From: Pseudomonas citri
Lineage (GTDB): Bacteria > Pseudomonadota > Gammaproteobacteria > Pseudomonadales > Pseudomonadaceae
Length of the DNA stretch: 64,000 nt
Reading direction: 5' to 3'
NCBI RefSeq assembly: GCF_025336485.1
Contig: NZ_JAODAB010000002.1
Span: 372,001 to 436,000, forward strand
Shown: in pieces, positions 17,409 through 26,605 of the stretch
Layout of the letters: each line of letters starts with the position of its first letter
How positions within the stretch are numbered: the stretch's first letter is position 1
Position numbers and translations under genes: made by a program
The notes under the pieces: generated by a model
Told to the model about the DNA's origin: nothing
Seen by the model: the letters and a program-made list of their open reading frames with translations, nothing else
Database searches by the model: none

Positions 17409-18755
17409 TCACTCCGCCGCTGGCGCTGCCGGCTTGCGGCGCTTGAGCGGGGCCATGCCGTCCTTGCTGACCAGCGCCGGGGCGTCGGTTTTCGGGCGGT
17501 TGGCGGTCTTGCGCTTGGTGGGAGTCTTGGCGGCGGACTTCTTCTTGTCGCCCTTGGCATCGACCTTTTTCTTCTTCGCGCCGACGGCCTTGCCCGAAGC
17601 CTTGACCTTTTTCGGTCCGCCGTAGGTGCCTTTGACTTCCTTGATGGTGCGGCGCTCGAAGCTCTGCTTGAGGTAGCGCTCGATGCTCGACATCAGGTTC
17701 CAGTCGCCGTGGCAGATCAGCGAGATCGCCAGGCCATCGTTTCCGGCGCGACCGGTGCGACCGATGCGGTGTACGTATTCGTCGCCGCTGCGAGGCATGT
17801 CGAAGTTGATCACCAGGTCCAGGCCTTCCACGTCCAGGCCGCGGGCGGCGACGTCGGTGGCGACGAGGATTTTCACACTGCCCTGCTTCAAGCGATCGAT
17901 GGCCAACTTGCGATCTTTCTGGTCTTTCTCGCCGTGCAGCACGAACGCCTTGTATTCCTGAGCCACCAGACGACCGTAGATACGGTCAGCCATGACCCGG
18001 GTGTTGGTGAAGATAATGGCTTTTTCGTAGGTTTCGTTAGCCAGCAACCAGTTCACGATCTGCTCTTTGTGCTGGTTGTGGTCAGCGGTGATGATCTGCT
18101 GGCGGGTGGTGGCGTTCAGTTGGCTGACCGCGTTGAGCTGCAGATGCTCAGGGTTGTTCAGCACCTTGGCGACCATCTCCCGCAGGCCCGAACCACCGGT
18201 GGTGGCGGAGAACAGCATGGTCTGCTGGCGGCTGGCGCATTCGTCCACCAGGCGTTGCACGTCTTCGGCAAAACCCATGTCCAGCATGCGGTCGGCTTCG
18301 TCCAGCACCAGCACTTCGACTTCCTTGAGGTCGAGGTTACCGGCGTTCAGGTGCTCGATCATCCGCCCCGGCGTGCCGATCAGGATGTCCGGGACCTTGC
18401 GCAGCATGGCGGCCTGGACCTTGAAGTCTTCACCGCCAGTAATCAGGCCGGACTTGATGAAGGTGAACTGCGAGAAACGCTCCACTTCCTTCAGGGTCTG
18501 CTGGGCCAGTTCACGGGTCGGCAGCAGGATCAGGGTCTTGATGCTGACGCGGATCTTGGCCGGGCCGATCAAGCGGTTGAGGATCGGCAGCACGAACGCG
18601 GCGGTCTTGCCGCTGCCGGTCTGCGCCGTCACCCGCAGGTCACGCCCCTGGAGCGCGAGCGGAATAGCCGCTGCCTGCACCGGCGTGGGCTCGACAAATT
18701 TAAGCTCGGCCACGGCTTTGAGCAGGCGTTCGTGCAGGGCGAATTCGGAAAACAC
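17409..18755 (-). CDS. DEAD-box ATP-dependent RNA helicase, SrmB-like
   Basis: A 448-residue RNA helicase with all core motifs. These are a Q-motif region (FVEPTPVQ, about 20-27), Walker A AQTGSGKT (44-51), PTREL, LDEADRM, a variant SATT motif, ARGLD and HRIGRTGRAG. The C-terminal ~80 residues form a Lys/Ala-rich basic tail likely to bind RNA. The start is GTG at 18755, giving the family-typical N-terminus FSEFALHERLL. A longer reading would run through the divergent channel gene and is rejected. Such helicases act in ribosome assembly and RNA decay, often in the cold. The paralogue identity is not certain. Confidence 0.93.
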   Translation of the reverse strand: MFSEFALHERLLKAVAELKFVEPTPVQAAAIPLALQGRDLRVTAQTGSGKTAAFVLPILNRLIGPAKIRVSIKTLILLPTRELAQQTLKEVERFSQFTFIKSGLITGGEDFKVQAAMLRKVPDILIGTPGRMIEHLNAGNLDLKEVEVLVLDEADRMLDMGFAEDVQRLVDECASRQQTMLFSATTGGSGLREMVAKVLNNPEHLQLNAVSQLNATTRQQIITADHNQHKEQIVNWLLANETYEKAIIFTNTRVMADRIYGRLVAQEYKAFVLHGEKDQKDRKLAIDRLKQGSVKILVATDVAARGLDVEGLDLVINFDMPRSGDEYVHRIGRTGRAGNDGLAISLICHGDWNLMSSIERYLKQSFERRTIKEVKGTYGGPKKVKASGKAVGAKKKKVDAKGDKKKSAAKTPTKRKTANRPKTDAPALVSKDGMAPLKRRKPAAPAAE

Positions 18756-18947
18756 GGGGGCGACCTCGAAGATAGGCAAAAAAACAGCTGCATAGGGTAA
18801 CGGTTTCGAGCGCGCAGGCCGAGTTTCTTTATGCAAACGGCGACAATCAGTGGCTTTTTTTAACCGCCAGCCGTCATCAACGGTCACCTGGGCAGGCTTA
18901 AATGCTCTAATCGCCCGTCGCATCTTTATAGAAGAACCGTTTTCACC

Positions 18948-20246
18948 ATGGACATCAAACAGCTCTGGCTCGACTTCCAAGACCTCTGGGGCGCCCTTGA
19001 CAAGCATCCGCTCCTGCATTCCGGCCTGGCCCTGGCGGTGCTGCTGGTCATCTCCCTGGTGCTCGGACGCGTGGCCCGCTACCTGATCCTGCACGCGGCC
19101 AAGTTACTGGGACGCCAGCCTGCCTTGAACTGGATCAACGACCTGCGCCAGAACAAGGTCTTCCACCGCCTGGCGCAAACGACACCGTCACTGATGATCC
19201 AGTTCGGCCTGCACCTGGTGCCCGGGCTGGGCAAGACCAGCCTGGTGTTCCTGGGCAATATCGCCACGGCCTTCACCGTCCTGTTCATGGTCCTGGCCCT
19301 CAGTGCCCTGCTCAACGCCCTGCTGGATGTCTATGCACGCACCGAGCATGCCCGGACCCGTTCGATCAAAGGCTATGTGCAACTGACGAAAATGGTCCTG
19401 TATGTGTTCGGCGCGATCATCATCGTTGCCACGCTGATCGACCGTTCGCCGCTGTTGCTGCTGTCGGGCCTGGGTGCGATGTCGGCGGTGATCCTGTTGG
19501 TCTACAAGGACACCCTGCTGTCATTCGTCGCCAGCGTGCAATTGACCAGCAACGACATGCTGCGGGTCGGCGACTGGATCGAGATGCCCCAAGTCGGCGC
19601 CGACGGTGACGTGGTGGACATCACGTTGCACACGGTCAAGGTGCAGAACTTCGACAAGACCATCGTCTCGATCCCGACCTGGCGCCTGATGTCCGAGTCG
19701 TTCAAGAACTGGCGCGGCATGCAGCAAGCCGGCGGCCGACGGATCAAGCGCAGCCTGTTCATCGACGCCAGCGGCGTGCGCTTTTTGCACGACGAGGAAG
19801 AACAGCGCCTGACCCAGGTTCGCCTGCTGACCGACTACATCAGTCGCAAACAGGTCGAGCTCAAGGCCTGGAACGAAGCCCAGGGCAACGTCGCGGCCAT
19901 GTCGGCCAACCGCCGACGGATGACCAACCTGGGCACCTTCCGCGCCTATGCCTTGGCGTATCTGAAAAGCCACGCCGAAATCCAACCGAACATGACCTGC
20001 ATGGTCCGTCAGCTACAGACCACCGCCCATGGCATCCCGCTGGAAATCTACTGTTTCACCCGCACCACGGCGTGGACCGACTACGAGCGCATCCAGGGGG
20101 ATATTTTCGATTACCTGCTGGCGGTGATGCCGGAGTTCGGCTTGAGTCTTTATCAGCAGCCGAGCGGCATGGATTTGCGTTCGGGGTTGCTGCCGGCGGT
20201 GTTGGGCGGGAGTCTTGTTCTGGAGGGGCAGAAACAGGTGGTCTGA
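18948..20246 (+). CDS. Mechanosensitive ion channel, MscS family (YbdG/MscM-like)
   Basis: A 432-residue inner-membrane channel. Hydrophobic segments lie at about 25-45, 100-125, 150-170 and 173-195. The pore-lining and MscS beta domain follows (LLSFVASVQLTSNDMLRVGDWIEMPQ), with the typical IPTWRLMSESFKNW. A long C-terminal cytoplasmic domain ends the protein. The length and the extra cytoplasmic insertion fit the YbdG miniconductance type (about 415 residues) better than the 286-residue MscS. It is divergent from the helicase gene and shares a 192-bp control region with it. Expected role: osmotic down-shock protection. Confidence 0.9.
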   Translation: MDIKQLWLDFQDLWGALDKHPLLHSGLALAVLLVISLVLGRVARYLILHAAKLLGRQPALNWINDLRQNKVFHRLAQTTPSLMIQFGLHLVPGLGKTSLVFLGNIATAFTVLFMVLALSALLNALLDVYARTEHARTRSIKGYVQLTKMVLYVFGAIIIVATLIDRSPLLLLSGLGAMSAVILLVYKDTLLSFVASVQLTSNDMLRVGDWIEMPQVGADGDVVDITLHTVKVQNFDKTIVSIPTWRLMSESFKNWRGMQQAGGRRIKRSLFIDASGVRFLHDEEEQRLTQVRLLTDYISRKQVELKAWNEAQGNVAAMSANRRRMTNLGTFRAYALAYLKSHAEIQPNMTCMVRQLQTTAHGIPLEIYCFTRTTAWTDYERIQGDIFDYLLAVMPEFGLSLYQQPSGMDLRSGLLPAVLGGSLVLEGQKQVV

Positions 20247-20258
20247 ATACACCGCTAA

Positions 20259-20295
20259 CCCCTGTGGGAACCGAGCTTGCTCGCTCCCACAGGGG
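20259..20295. repeat. REP hairpin
   Basis: Inverted CCCCTGTGGGA / CTCCCACAGGGG arms around a GAGCTTGCTCGC centre, placed between convergent genes (the channel gene and the YcaC-like gene). It may act as a bidirectional transcript end. Confidence 0.85.
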
Positions 20296-20312
20296 TTGCA
20301 GCTGTCTGCCGG

Positions 20313-20957
20313 TTACTTGGCCTGACGTTGCGGTGCCTTGTGCACCATGGTGTAGGCGTAGTCCACGCCCATGCCGTAGGCGCCGCTGTGTTCCAGGACC
20401 AGTTCCATCACCGCCTCGTAAGTCTCTTTGTGTGCCCAGTCACGTTGGTATTCCAGCAGCACTTGTTGCCAGGTCACCGGCACCGCGCCGGCCTGAATCA
20501 TCCGCTGTACCGACATGTCGTGGGCTTCTTTGCTGGTGCCGCCCGAGGCGTCGGTGACGATGTACACCTCGTAGCCTTCGGCCAGTGCTTCCAGTGCCGG
20601 GAAGGTCAGGCAGACCTCGGTCCACAGCGCCGCGATGATCAGTTTCTTGCGCCCGGTGGCTTTCACCGCGTCAACCAGCGCCTTGTCTTCCCAGGAGTTC
20701 ATCGAGGTGCGCTCGATGGGTTTCTGATCCGGGTGAACTGCCAGCAATTCAGGCCAGATGTAGCCGCTGAAGCTTTCGGTTTCGACCGAGGTGTAGATCG
20801 TCGGTACGTTGAAGATCTTCGCCGCTTTGGCCAGGCCGACGGTGTTGTTCTTCAAGGTCTGACGGTCGATCGACTGCACGCCGAAGGCCATTTGTGGCTG
20901 GTGGTCGATCAGGATCAGGGCGGAGTTGGTTGGGTTCAGCAGTTCGCGGTTAGACAT
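20313..20957 (-). CDS. Isochorismatase-family cysteine hydrolase, YcaC-like
   Basis: A 214-residue cytoplasmic hydrolase. The isochorismatase-fold catalytic residues are visible: Asp near residue 19 in LILIDHQ, a Lys in the GRKKLIIAA strand, and the nucleophilic Cys116 in ALWTEVC. The sequence strongly resembles YcaC, an octameric hydrolase of unknown physiological substrate. It is divergent from a LysR regulator, and a 7+1+7 palindrome in the gap suggests that regulator controls it. Confidence 0.9.
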   Translation of the reverse strand: MSNRELLNPTNSALILIDHQPQMAFGVQSIDRQTLKNNTVGLAKAAKIFNVPTIYTSVETESFSGYIWPELLAVHPDQKPIERTSMNSWEDKALVDAVKATGRKKLIIAALWTEVCLTFPALEALAEGYEVYIVTDASGGTSKEAHDMSVQRMIQAGAVPVTWQQVLLEYQRDWAHKETYEAVMELVLEHSGAYGMGVDYAYTMVHKAPQRQAK

Positions 20958-21084
20958 GGCGGTTTCCTTTTTAATGTCGTTAATTCAATGAGTTAGGTAA
21001 GTCTTGGTGGCCTTCGTCGGTGTTGTCGTCGGCATGGGTGCTACTTTAGGGGCTGGCACTTGAAGGGACAATTACCTAAAATCG

Positions 21085-21099
21085 AGAATCATTGATTCT
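21085..21099. promoter_or_regulatory. Candidate LysR operator
   Basis: A perfect palindrome AGAATCA-T-TGATTCT lies 15 bases ahead of the LysR ATG and in the shared control region of the YcaC-like gene. LysR-type regulators usually bind T-N11-A sites with dyad symmetry, and autoregulation from such a site would be typical. Binding itself is inferred. Confidence 0.5.
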
Positions 21100-21114
21100 A
21101 AATAAGGGACAATC

Positions 21115-22002
21115 ATGGATCGCATCGAATGCATGCGCGCGTTCGTCGTCACGGTCGGCGAGAACGGTTTCGCCGCGGCCGCACGGGCCATGGACGTGCC
21201 GAGGTCGAAAGTCAGCAAGCAGATTCAGGCGCTGGAAGAAGCGATAGGCGTGCAGTTGCTGCAACGCACCACACGCAGCCTGCATCTCACCGAAGCAGGC
21301 GCGGAATATTTCGAAGCGGCCAGGGAGGTCTTGGCGGCGCTGGATGAGGCCGAGCAGCGGGCCCGGGACGGGATCGGTGAATTACGCGGGGTGTTGCGAG
21401 TCAACGCGCCGATGTCGTTCGGCCTGCGGCGGCTGGGCAAGCTGATTCCGCTGTTCCATGAAAAGCATCCGAACATCGAGCTGCAAGTGGTGCTCAGCGA
21501 CCAGCAGGTCGACCCGGTGCGCGGTGGTTTCGACGTGACCATTCGCATCGCCAGCATGCCCGACTCGACCATGATCGCCCGGCAACTGGCGCCGGCGCCG
21601 CGCATCATGGTCGCCGCTCCTGCCTATCTCGAGCGCGCCGGCGTCCCGCAGACGCCCCAGGACCTGCGCGCCCACCAGTGCCTCAACTACGGCTACCTGC
21701 AAAGTGGCGTGAGCCTGCAACTGTGCAATGGCAAGGAGACTCAACGGGTCAATGTCACCGGCCCGTTGCACGTCAACAACGGCGACTTGCTGGCCCAGGC
21801 CGCCGAAGCCGGGATGGGCATTGCGTTGCTGCCGGACTTCATCGTCGAAGACGCCCTGGCCGCAGGGCGCCTGGTGCCGGTCCTGTGCGAGTGGCAGGCG
21901 CCGGCCATCAGCATCAATGCGGTGTATTCGTCAGCCCGGCGCCTACCACAGAAGACCCGGGCCTTCGTCGAGTTCCTGGTGGAGCAATTGGCGGCTAGAT
22001 AG
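21115..22002 (+). CDS. LysR-family transcriptional regulator
   Basis: A 295-residue regulator. Its N-terminal winged helix-turn-helix (residues about 1-60: ENGFAAAARAMDVPRSKVSKQIQALEEAIGVQLLQRTTRSLHLTEAG) matches the AaeR/DhcR-like LysR group, and a periplasmic-binding-protein-like effector domain follows. It starts at ATG 21115 with AAGGGAC upstream. Its 3' end overlaps the convergent EamA gene by eight bases. It is divergent from the YcaC-like hydrolase gene and probably controls it. The effector is unknown. Confidence 0.93.
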   Translation: MDRIECMRAFVVTVGENGFAAAARAMDVPRSKVSKQIQALEEAIGVQLLQRTTRSLHLTEAGAEYFEAAREVLAALDEAEQRARDGIGELRGVLRVNAPMSFGLRRLGKLIPLFHEKHPNIELQVVLSDQQVDPVRGGFDVTIRIASMPDSTMIARQLAPAPRIMVAAPAYLERAGVPQTPQDLRAHQCLNYGYLQSGVSLQLCNGKETQRVNVTGPLHVNNGDLLAQAAEAGMGIALLPDFIVEDALAAGRLVPVLCEWQAPAISINAVYSSARRLPQKTRAFVEFLVEQLAAR

Positions 22003-22858
22003 CCGATGACCTGCGCAGGCCCAACCGACTGATCCACACCGCGGCCAGGATAACGCCGCCACCGAGGAACAACCGCCCCAGATCCTCGTGCTGGTTCCAG
22101 ATCAACAGGTTCACCAGCAGCCCCACCGGCACATGCAGGTTGTTCATCACCGCCAACGTCCCGCCATGGACCAGGCATGCCCCCTTGTTCCACCAGTACA
22201 GCCCCAATGCAGTGGAGACGAGGCCAAGGAATACCAGCACACCCCATTGCAGCGGAGCTTCGGGCCAGAAGTTGGCCTTGCCGAATAACAGGAAGGCCGG
22301 TAATGCCACCGCCAACGCGCCAAGGTAGAAGTAGCCGAAGCGTCGGTAATGCGGCAGGTTGCTCGGGTGGCGGGCCACCAGGTGTTTGTACAGCACCTGC
22401 CCGGCCGCGTAGGTGAAGTTGGCCAGTTGCAGCAGCAAAAAACCCATGAAGAAATCCGGATTGATCCGGTCGTAGCGAATCACCGCCGCACCGGCCACGG
22501 CCACCAGTGCCGCGATCAGCGCCCAGGGGTTGAAGCGGCGGTTCAGCGCGTCTTCGATCAGGGTCACGTGCAGCGGCGTAAGAATGGTGAACAGCAACAC
22601 TTCCGGCACCGTCAGCACCCGGAAGCTCAGGTACAGGCAGACGTAGGTCACGCCGAACTGCAACGCGCCGATCAACAGCATGCCGCGCATGAACGCCGGT
22701 TCCACCTGGCGCCAGCGGGTCAGCGGGATGAACACCAACCCGGCCAGCAGCACCCGCACCAGCACCGCGAAATAACTGTCGACATGTCCGGCCAGGTACT
22801 CGCCGATCAGGCTGAAGGAAAACGCCTGGATCAGCGTCACAAAAAGTAGATAGCCCAT
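21995..22858 (-). CDS. EamA/DMT-family transporter
   Basis: A 287-residue inner-membrane carrier with about ten hydrophobic segments in two EamA halves. It is typical of the drug/metabolite exporters annotated as carboxylate, amino acid or amine transporters (GYLLFVTLIQAFSFSLIGEYL at the N-terminus, FLGLVSTALGLYWWNKG in the second half). I start it at ATG 22858 (MGYLLF), with GAGGGG upstream. A longer reading adds a non-membrane leader that runs into the azoR terminator. It is convergent with and overlaps the LysR gene. The substrate is unknown. Confidence 0.9.
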   Translation of the reverse strand: MGYLLFVTLIQAFSFSLIGEYLAGHVDSYFAVLVRVLLAGLVFIPLTRWRQVEPAFMRGMLLIGALQFGVTYVCLYLSFRVLTVPEVLLFTILTPLHVTLIEDALNRRFNPWALIAALVAVAGAAVIRYDRINPDFFMGFLLLQLANFTYAAGQVLYKHLVARHPSNLPHYRRFGYFYLGALAVALPAFLLFGKANFWPEAPLQWGVLVFLGLVSTALGLYWWNKGACLVHGGTLAVMNNLHVPVGLLVNLLIWNQHEDLGRLFLGGGVILAAVWISRLGLRRSSAI

Positions 22859-22957
22859 ACCGCCCCTCGTTTCGAATGGCGGCGACGATAGCGGGTTTTG
22901 CGGGGAGTCGCGAACCTTTAAGCCCTTTTCAACAGGCATCGAAGGGGGAATCCCAGG

Positions 22958-22996
22958 CAAAAAAAAGCCCGATCTCGCTAAAGCGTTCAATCGGGC
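22958..22996 (-). terminator. Rho-independent terminator of azoR
   Basis: On the minus strand the stem GCCCGAT...ATCGGGC (22990-22996 with 22967-22973) has an AT-containing inner loop and runs straight into eight T residues (22959-22966). It lies about 110 bases beyond the azoreductase stop codon. This is a classical intrinsic terminator and it separates azoR from the EamA gene. Confidence 0.88.
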
Positions 22997-23103
22997 GACT
23001 GCACTCAGGAGCAACAAGTGCAAAGGGAGGTTCGATGCGCGAAACAGTCTGAAGGGAAATGCCAGGCCACTAAACCACCTGGCGATTAGCCGAAGATTAA
23101 GAC

Positions 23104-23703
23104 TCAGGCCACCTGGGACAGTTTGGCGTTGGCCTGATTCAGGCCTTTTTCCTGGAAATCGCCCCCCAGGTTCATGCCTTCGGCGTGGATGAAGGTCACG
23201 TCGTGGATGCCGATGAAGCCCATGACCTGACGCAGGTAGGGTTCCTGGTGATCGGAGCTGCCGCCGGCGTGGATGCCGCCGCGGGCGGTCAGCACGAAGG
23301 CGCGCTTGCCGGTCAGCAGGCCTTGGGGGCCGGTGGGGGTGTACTTGAAGGTCACGCCGGCACGCAGCACGTGGTCGAGCCAGGCTTTCAAGGTACTGGG
23401 AATGGCGAAGTTGTACATCGGCGCGGCCATCACCAAGACGTCGGCGGCGAGCAATTCATTGGTCAGTTGGTTGGAGCGCTCCAGGGAGGCGTTCTCGATG
23501 TCGTTGCGCTGCTCGGCAGGCTTCATCCAGCCACCCAGCAAATGGGCATCCAGGTGCGGCACCGGGTTGATGGCCAGGTCACGGACGCTGATTTCGTCGG
23601 CCGGATGCGCCGCTTTCCATTGGCTGATGAAGGTCTGGGTCAGTTGACGGGACACCGAGTCTTGCTGGCGGGCACTGCTTTCGATGATCAGAACGCGGGA
23701 CAT
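23104..23703 (-). CDS. azoR: FMN-dependent NADH-azoreductase
   Basis: A 199-residue flavodoxin-like oxidoreductase that reduces azo bonds and quinones with NAD(P)H. FMN-binding signatures are visible: the ESSAR phosphate loop near residue 8, APMYNF near 93, and TARGGIHAGG near 139. The length fits the AzoR family (about 200). It is followed by an intrinsic terminator and preceded by an inverted-repeat control region. Expected role: quinone and electrophile detoxification. Confidence 0.93.
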   Translation of the reverse strand: MSRVLIIESSARQQDSVSRQLTQTFISQWKAAHPADEISVRDLAINPVPHLDAHLLGGWMKPAEQRNDIENASLERSNQLTNELLAADVLVMAAPMYNFAIPSTLKAWLDHVLRAGVTFKYTPTGPQGLLTGKRAFVLTARGGIHAGGSSDHQEPYLRQVMGFIGIHDVTFIHAEGMNLGGDFQEKGLNQANAKLSQVA

Positions 23704-23763
23704 GGTTTGTAGGCTCCATCTGAGAATGTTGTCAGTCGATGGAGTGAAGGTTAAGCGCTAGCC

Positions 23764-23805
23764 AATCGATGAAAAAGCGCAAATAATTGCTGCAAAACAT
23801 CGATT
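23764..23805. promoter_or_regulatory. Inverted-repeat operator candidate upstream of azoR
   Basis: AATCGATG (23764-23771) and CATCGATT (23798-23805) form a spaced dyad about 60-100 bases ahead of the azoR start. azoR genes are frequently controlled by a LysR-type protein, and a LysR gene lies at 24219. The dyad is seen; its function is inferred. Confidence 0.45.
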
Positions 23806-23853
23806 TTTTCGTTTAGATGCGGAGCAAGCGCTACGTGGCTTGCTCCGCTCCGG

Positions 23854-24168
23854 TTATTTCGGCTGGCAGGTCAGCTTGATGCGCAGCTTGATGATGTTGC
23901 GGTTGAACTTGGCCGTGGCGTTCTTGAACTTGCCGGCGGCGACTTCGATCCTCCGGGTGCGCGGCGCTTCGGGGCCATTGTTGAAGACCACGGTGCAGGC
24001 CGCATCGCTGCTGCCGTAGTTGTTGACCTGGATGGAGCCGATGTCGGCGTCGGTGTCATAGGCGTTGTAGTCGATGCTCAGGCCGTTGAGGTGTTTTTCC
24101 ACCTCGATCGGGTAGGCAAACGCAGTCAGTGGCAACAAGGCCAGCACCACACAACAGATCTTTTTCAT
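23854..24168 (-). CDS. Small secreted hypothetical protein (104 aa)
   Basis: A 104-residue exported protein with a clear signal peptide (MKKICCVVLALLPLTAFA). The mature part is short and beta-rich with two cysteines (about 57 and 101) that could form a disulfide, and has a basic C-terminal half. GGAG lies just ahead of the ATG. It is transcribed divergently from the LysR gene at 24219, with only 50 bases between starts. The family is not recognised beyond small periplasmic Pseudomonas proteins. Confidence 0.8.
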   Translation of the reverse strand: MKKICCVVLALLPLTAFAYPIEVEKHLNGLSIDYNAYDTDADIGSIQVNNYGSSDAACTVVFNNGPEAPRTRRIEVAAGKFKNATAKFNRNIIKLRIKLTCQPK

Positions 24169-24218
24169 TCGGCAGTCTCCAGCAGGGGATCGCCAGCTTA
24201 GGACAAGAGGAGCTCGAT

Positions 24219-25142
24219 ATGAAAGCGCCCCGCGTGACCCTTGATCAATGGCGAACCCTGCAAGCCGTGGTGGACCACGGTGGTTTCGCCCAGGCCGCCG
24301 AAGTGCTGCATCGCTCCCAGTCGTCGGTGAGCTACACCGTAGCCCGCATGCAGGATCAACTCGGCGTGCCGTTGCTGCGCATTGACGGGCGCAAGGCCGT
24401 GCTGACCGAGGCCGGCGGCGTGTTGTTGCGCCGTTCGCGGCAACTGGTGAAACAGGCCAGCCAGTTGGAAGACCTGGCCCATCACATGGAACAAGGCTGG
24501 GAAGCCGAGGTGCGGCTGGTGGTCGACGCAGCCTACCCCACTGCGCGCCTGGTGCGGGCGCTGACGGCGTTCATGCCCCAGAGCCGCGGCTGCCGGGTGC
24601 GCCTGCGGGAGGAAGTGCTGTCGGGCGTTGAAGAGGTCCTGCTGCAAGGCGTCGCCGACCTGGCCATCAGCAGCCTCAGCATCCCCGGTTACCTGGGTGC
24701 GGAACTGAGCGACGTGGAGTTCGTCGCCGTCGCGCATCCCGAGCACGCCTTGCATCGGCTCAACCGCGAGCTGACGTTCCAGGACCTGGAAAGCCAGCTG
24801 CAAGTGGTCATCCGCGACTCCGGTCGCGAGCAACCGCGCGACGTCGGCTGGCTCGGCGCCGAGCAGCGCTGGACCGTCGGCAGCCTCGCCACCGCCGCGA
24901 CCTTCGTCGGCAGCGGCCTGGGCTTTGCCTGGCTGCCTCGCCACATGATCGAGCGGGAATTGAAGGAAGGCACGCTCAAACGTCTACCCTTGGACCAGGG
25001 TGGCAGTCGCAACCCCAGTTTCTATTTGTACTCGAACAAGGAAAAACCCCTGGGCCCGGCCACGCAGATTCTCGTCGAACTGCTGCGCACCTTCGACACC
25101 GCACCACTGGACACGCCGTTCGCCGCCCCTGAACAAGCCTGA
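24219..25142 (+). CDS. LysR-family transcriptional regulator
   Basis: A 307-residue regulator whose N-terminal HTH (VTLDQWRTLQAVVDHGGFAQAAEVLHRSQSSVSYTVARMQ) is textbook LysR, followed by the effector domain. The ATG at 24219 with AAGAGGAG upstream is chosen; a longer reading would overlap the divergent secreted-protein gene. It is followed after 14 bases by an alpha/beta hydrolase gene and appears to head that operon. Its targets may be itself, the secreted protein or the hydrolase. Confidence 0.92.
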   Translation: MKAPRVTLDQWRTLQAVVDHGGFAQAAEVLHRSQSSVSYTVARMQDQLGVPLLRIDGRKAVLTEAGGVLLRRSRQLVKQASQLEDLAHHMEQGWEAEVRLVVDAAYPTARLVRALTAFMPQSRGCRVRLREEVLSGVEEVLLQGVADLAISSLSIPGYLGAELSDVEFVAVAHPEHALHRLNRELTFQDLESQLQVVIRDSGREQPRDVGWLGAEQRWTVGSLATAATFVGSGLGFAWLPRHMIERELKEGTLKRLPLDQGGSRNPSFYLYSNKEKPLGPATQILVELLRTFDTAPLDTPFAAPEQA

Positions 25143-25156
25143 CAAGGACTTCGCCG

Positions 25157-25960
25157 ATGGCCTATTTCGAACATGAAGATTGCAACCTGCATTACGAAGA
25201 ATACGGTCATGGCACGCCCTTGTTGCTGGTCCACGGGCTGGGTTCCAGCACTCGGGACTGGGAAAAGCAGATCCCAGTGTTCTCCAATCATTACCGCGTG
25301 ATCGTCGTAGACGTGCGAGGACATGGACGCTCGGACAAACCACGCGGGCCCTATAGCATCGAAGGCTTCAGCGCCGACCTGATCGCCCTGATCGAGCATC
25401 TGGACCTGGGCCCGGTGCACCTGGTGGGCTGGTCCATGGGCGGCATGATCGCCTTTCAACTGGCGCTGGATGAACCCGGGCGGGTCAAGAGCCTGTGCAT
25501 CGTCAACAGCGCGCCCGAGGTCAAGGTCCGTACCCTCGACGATATCTGGCAATGGTTCAAGCGCTGGAGCCTGATGCGCATCCTCAGCCTGGAAACCATC
25601 GGCAAGGCCCTGGGAGCCAAGTTGTTCCCCAAGCCAGGACAAACCGATTTACGTCTGGAAATGGCCCGACGCTGGGCAAAAAACGACAAACGTGCTTATC
25701 TCGCCAGCTTCGATGCCATCGTCGGCTGGGGCGTTCAGGAACGACTGTCGCACGTCACCTGTCCAACCCTCGTCATCTGCGCCGACCATGACTACACCCC
25801 AGTGGCGCTGAAAGAAGCCTATGTAAAACTGCTGCCCGATGCGCGGCTGGTGGTCATCGCCGATTCACGGCACGCTACTCCGCTGGACCAACCCGAACGC
25901 TTCAACCAAACGCTGCTCGATTTTTTGACCGAAACCGATTCCACCACCCAGGATCATTGA
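25157..25960 (+). CDS. Alpha/beta-fold hydrolase
   Basis: A 267-residue cytoplasmic hydrolase. The oxyanion-hole HGLG lies near residue 26, the nucleophile elbow GWSMGG has Ser93, an acidic residue sits in ICADHDYTP near 215, and the catalytic His is in [12 protein letters not shown] near 240. These are the canonical triad elements. The substrate is unknown; overall it resembles the esterase/lactonase-like group. It lies in an apparent operon: LysR gene 14 bases upstream, ppiA four bases downstream. Confidence 0.88.
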   Translation: MAYFEHEDCNLHYEEYGHGTPLLLVHGLGSSTRDWEKQIPVFSNHYRVIVVDVRGHGRSDKPRGPYSIEGFSADLIALIEHLDLGPVHLVGWSMGGMIAFQLALDEPGRVKSLCIVNSAPEVKVRTLDDIWQWFKRWSLMRILSLETIGKALGAKLFPKPGQTDLRLEMARRWAKNDKRAYLASFDAIVGWGVQERLSHVTCPTLVICADHDYTPVALKEAYVKLLPDARLVVIADSRHATPLDQPERFNQTLLDFLTETDSTTQDH

Positions 25961-25964
25961 CCCC

Positions 25965-26519
25965 ATGCTGAAAAAACTCGCCCTCGCCGCCGGTACCGCA
26001 TTGTTCGCCGCCAACCTGATGGCCGCGCCAGCGCCCCACGTGTTGCTGGAAACCAGCAACGGCCAGATCGAAATCGAACTGGACCCGGTCAAGGCCCCGC
26101 TCAGTACCAAGAATTTCCTCGAGTACGTGGACAGCGGCTTCTACAACAACACGATTTTCCACCGTGTGATCCCCGGCTTCATGGCCCAGGGCGGCGGTTT
26201 CACCCAACAGATGCAACAAAAAGACACCAAGGCGCCGATCAGGAACGAAGCCAGCAACGGCCTGCACAACGTACGCGGCACCCTGGCGATGGCGCGCACC
26301 TCCGACCCGAACTCCGCCACCAGCCAGTTCTTCATCAACGTCGCCGACAACGCGTTCCTCGACCCGGGCCGTGACGCTGGCTACGCGGTGTTCGGCAAAG
26401 TGGTCAAGGGCATGGACGTGGTGGACATCATCGTCAACTCGCCCGCCACCACCAAACAAGGCATGCAGAACGTGCCAATCGACCCTGTGCTGATCAAGTC
26501 GGCCAAGCGCATCGACTGA
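25965..26519 (+). CDS. ppiA: Periplasmic peptidyl-prolyl cis-trans isomerase A (cyclophilin)
   Basis: A 184-residue exported cyclophilin that speeds prolyl isomerisation during protein folding in the periplasm. The signal peptide ends about residue 21 (NLMAA). The catalytic [14 protein letters not shown] and the later TSQFFIN core are intact. It starts four bases after the hydrolase gene and is followed 86 bases later by an ABC exporter gene, so it probably belongs to the same transcript as the hydrolase. Confidence 0.94.
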   Translation: MLKKLALAAGTALFAANLMAAPAPHVLLETSNGQIEIELDPVKAPLSTKNFLEYVDSGFYNNTIFHRVIPGFMAQGGGFTQQMQQKDTKAPIRNEASNGLHNVRGTLAMARTSDPNSATSQFFINVADNAFLDPGRDAGYAVFGKVVKGMDVVDIIVNSPATTKQGMQNVPIDPVLIKSAKRID

Positions 26520-26605
26520 GTCACGGCACACGGCAAGCCTGGGCGGCGACGGCAGTCCCGCGCCGCCCATAGCAAAAGGAGAGCCCCCAACCGGGGCATT
26601 GACCG

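Noticed and set aside
18756..19094. N-terminal extension of the DEAD-box helicase
   Set aside because: It would read through the divergent channel gene. The family N-terminus begins at the GTG at 18755, and the extension is Gln/His-rich non-conserved sequence.
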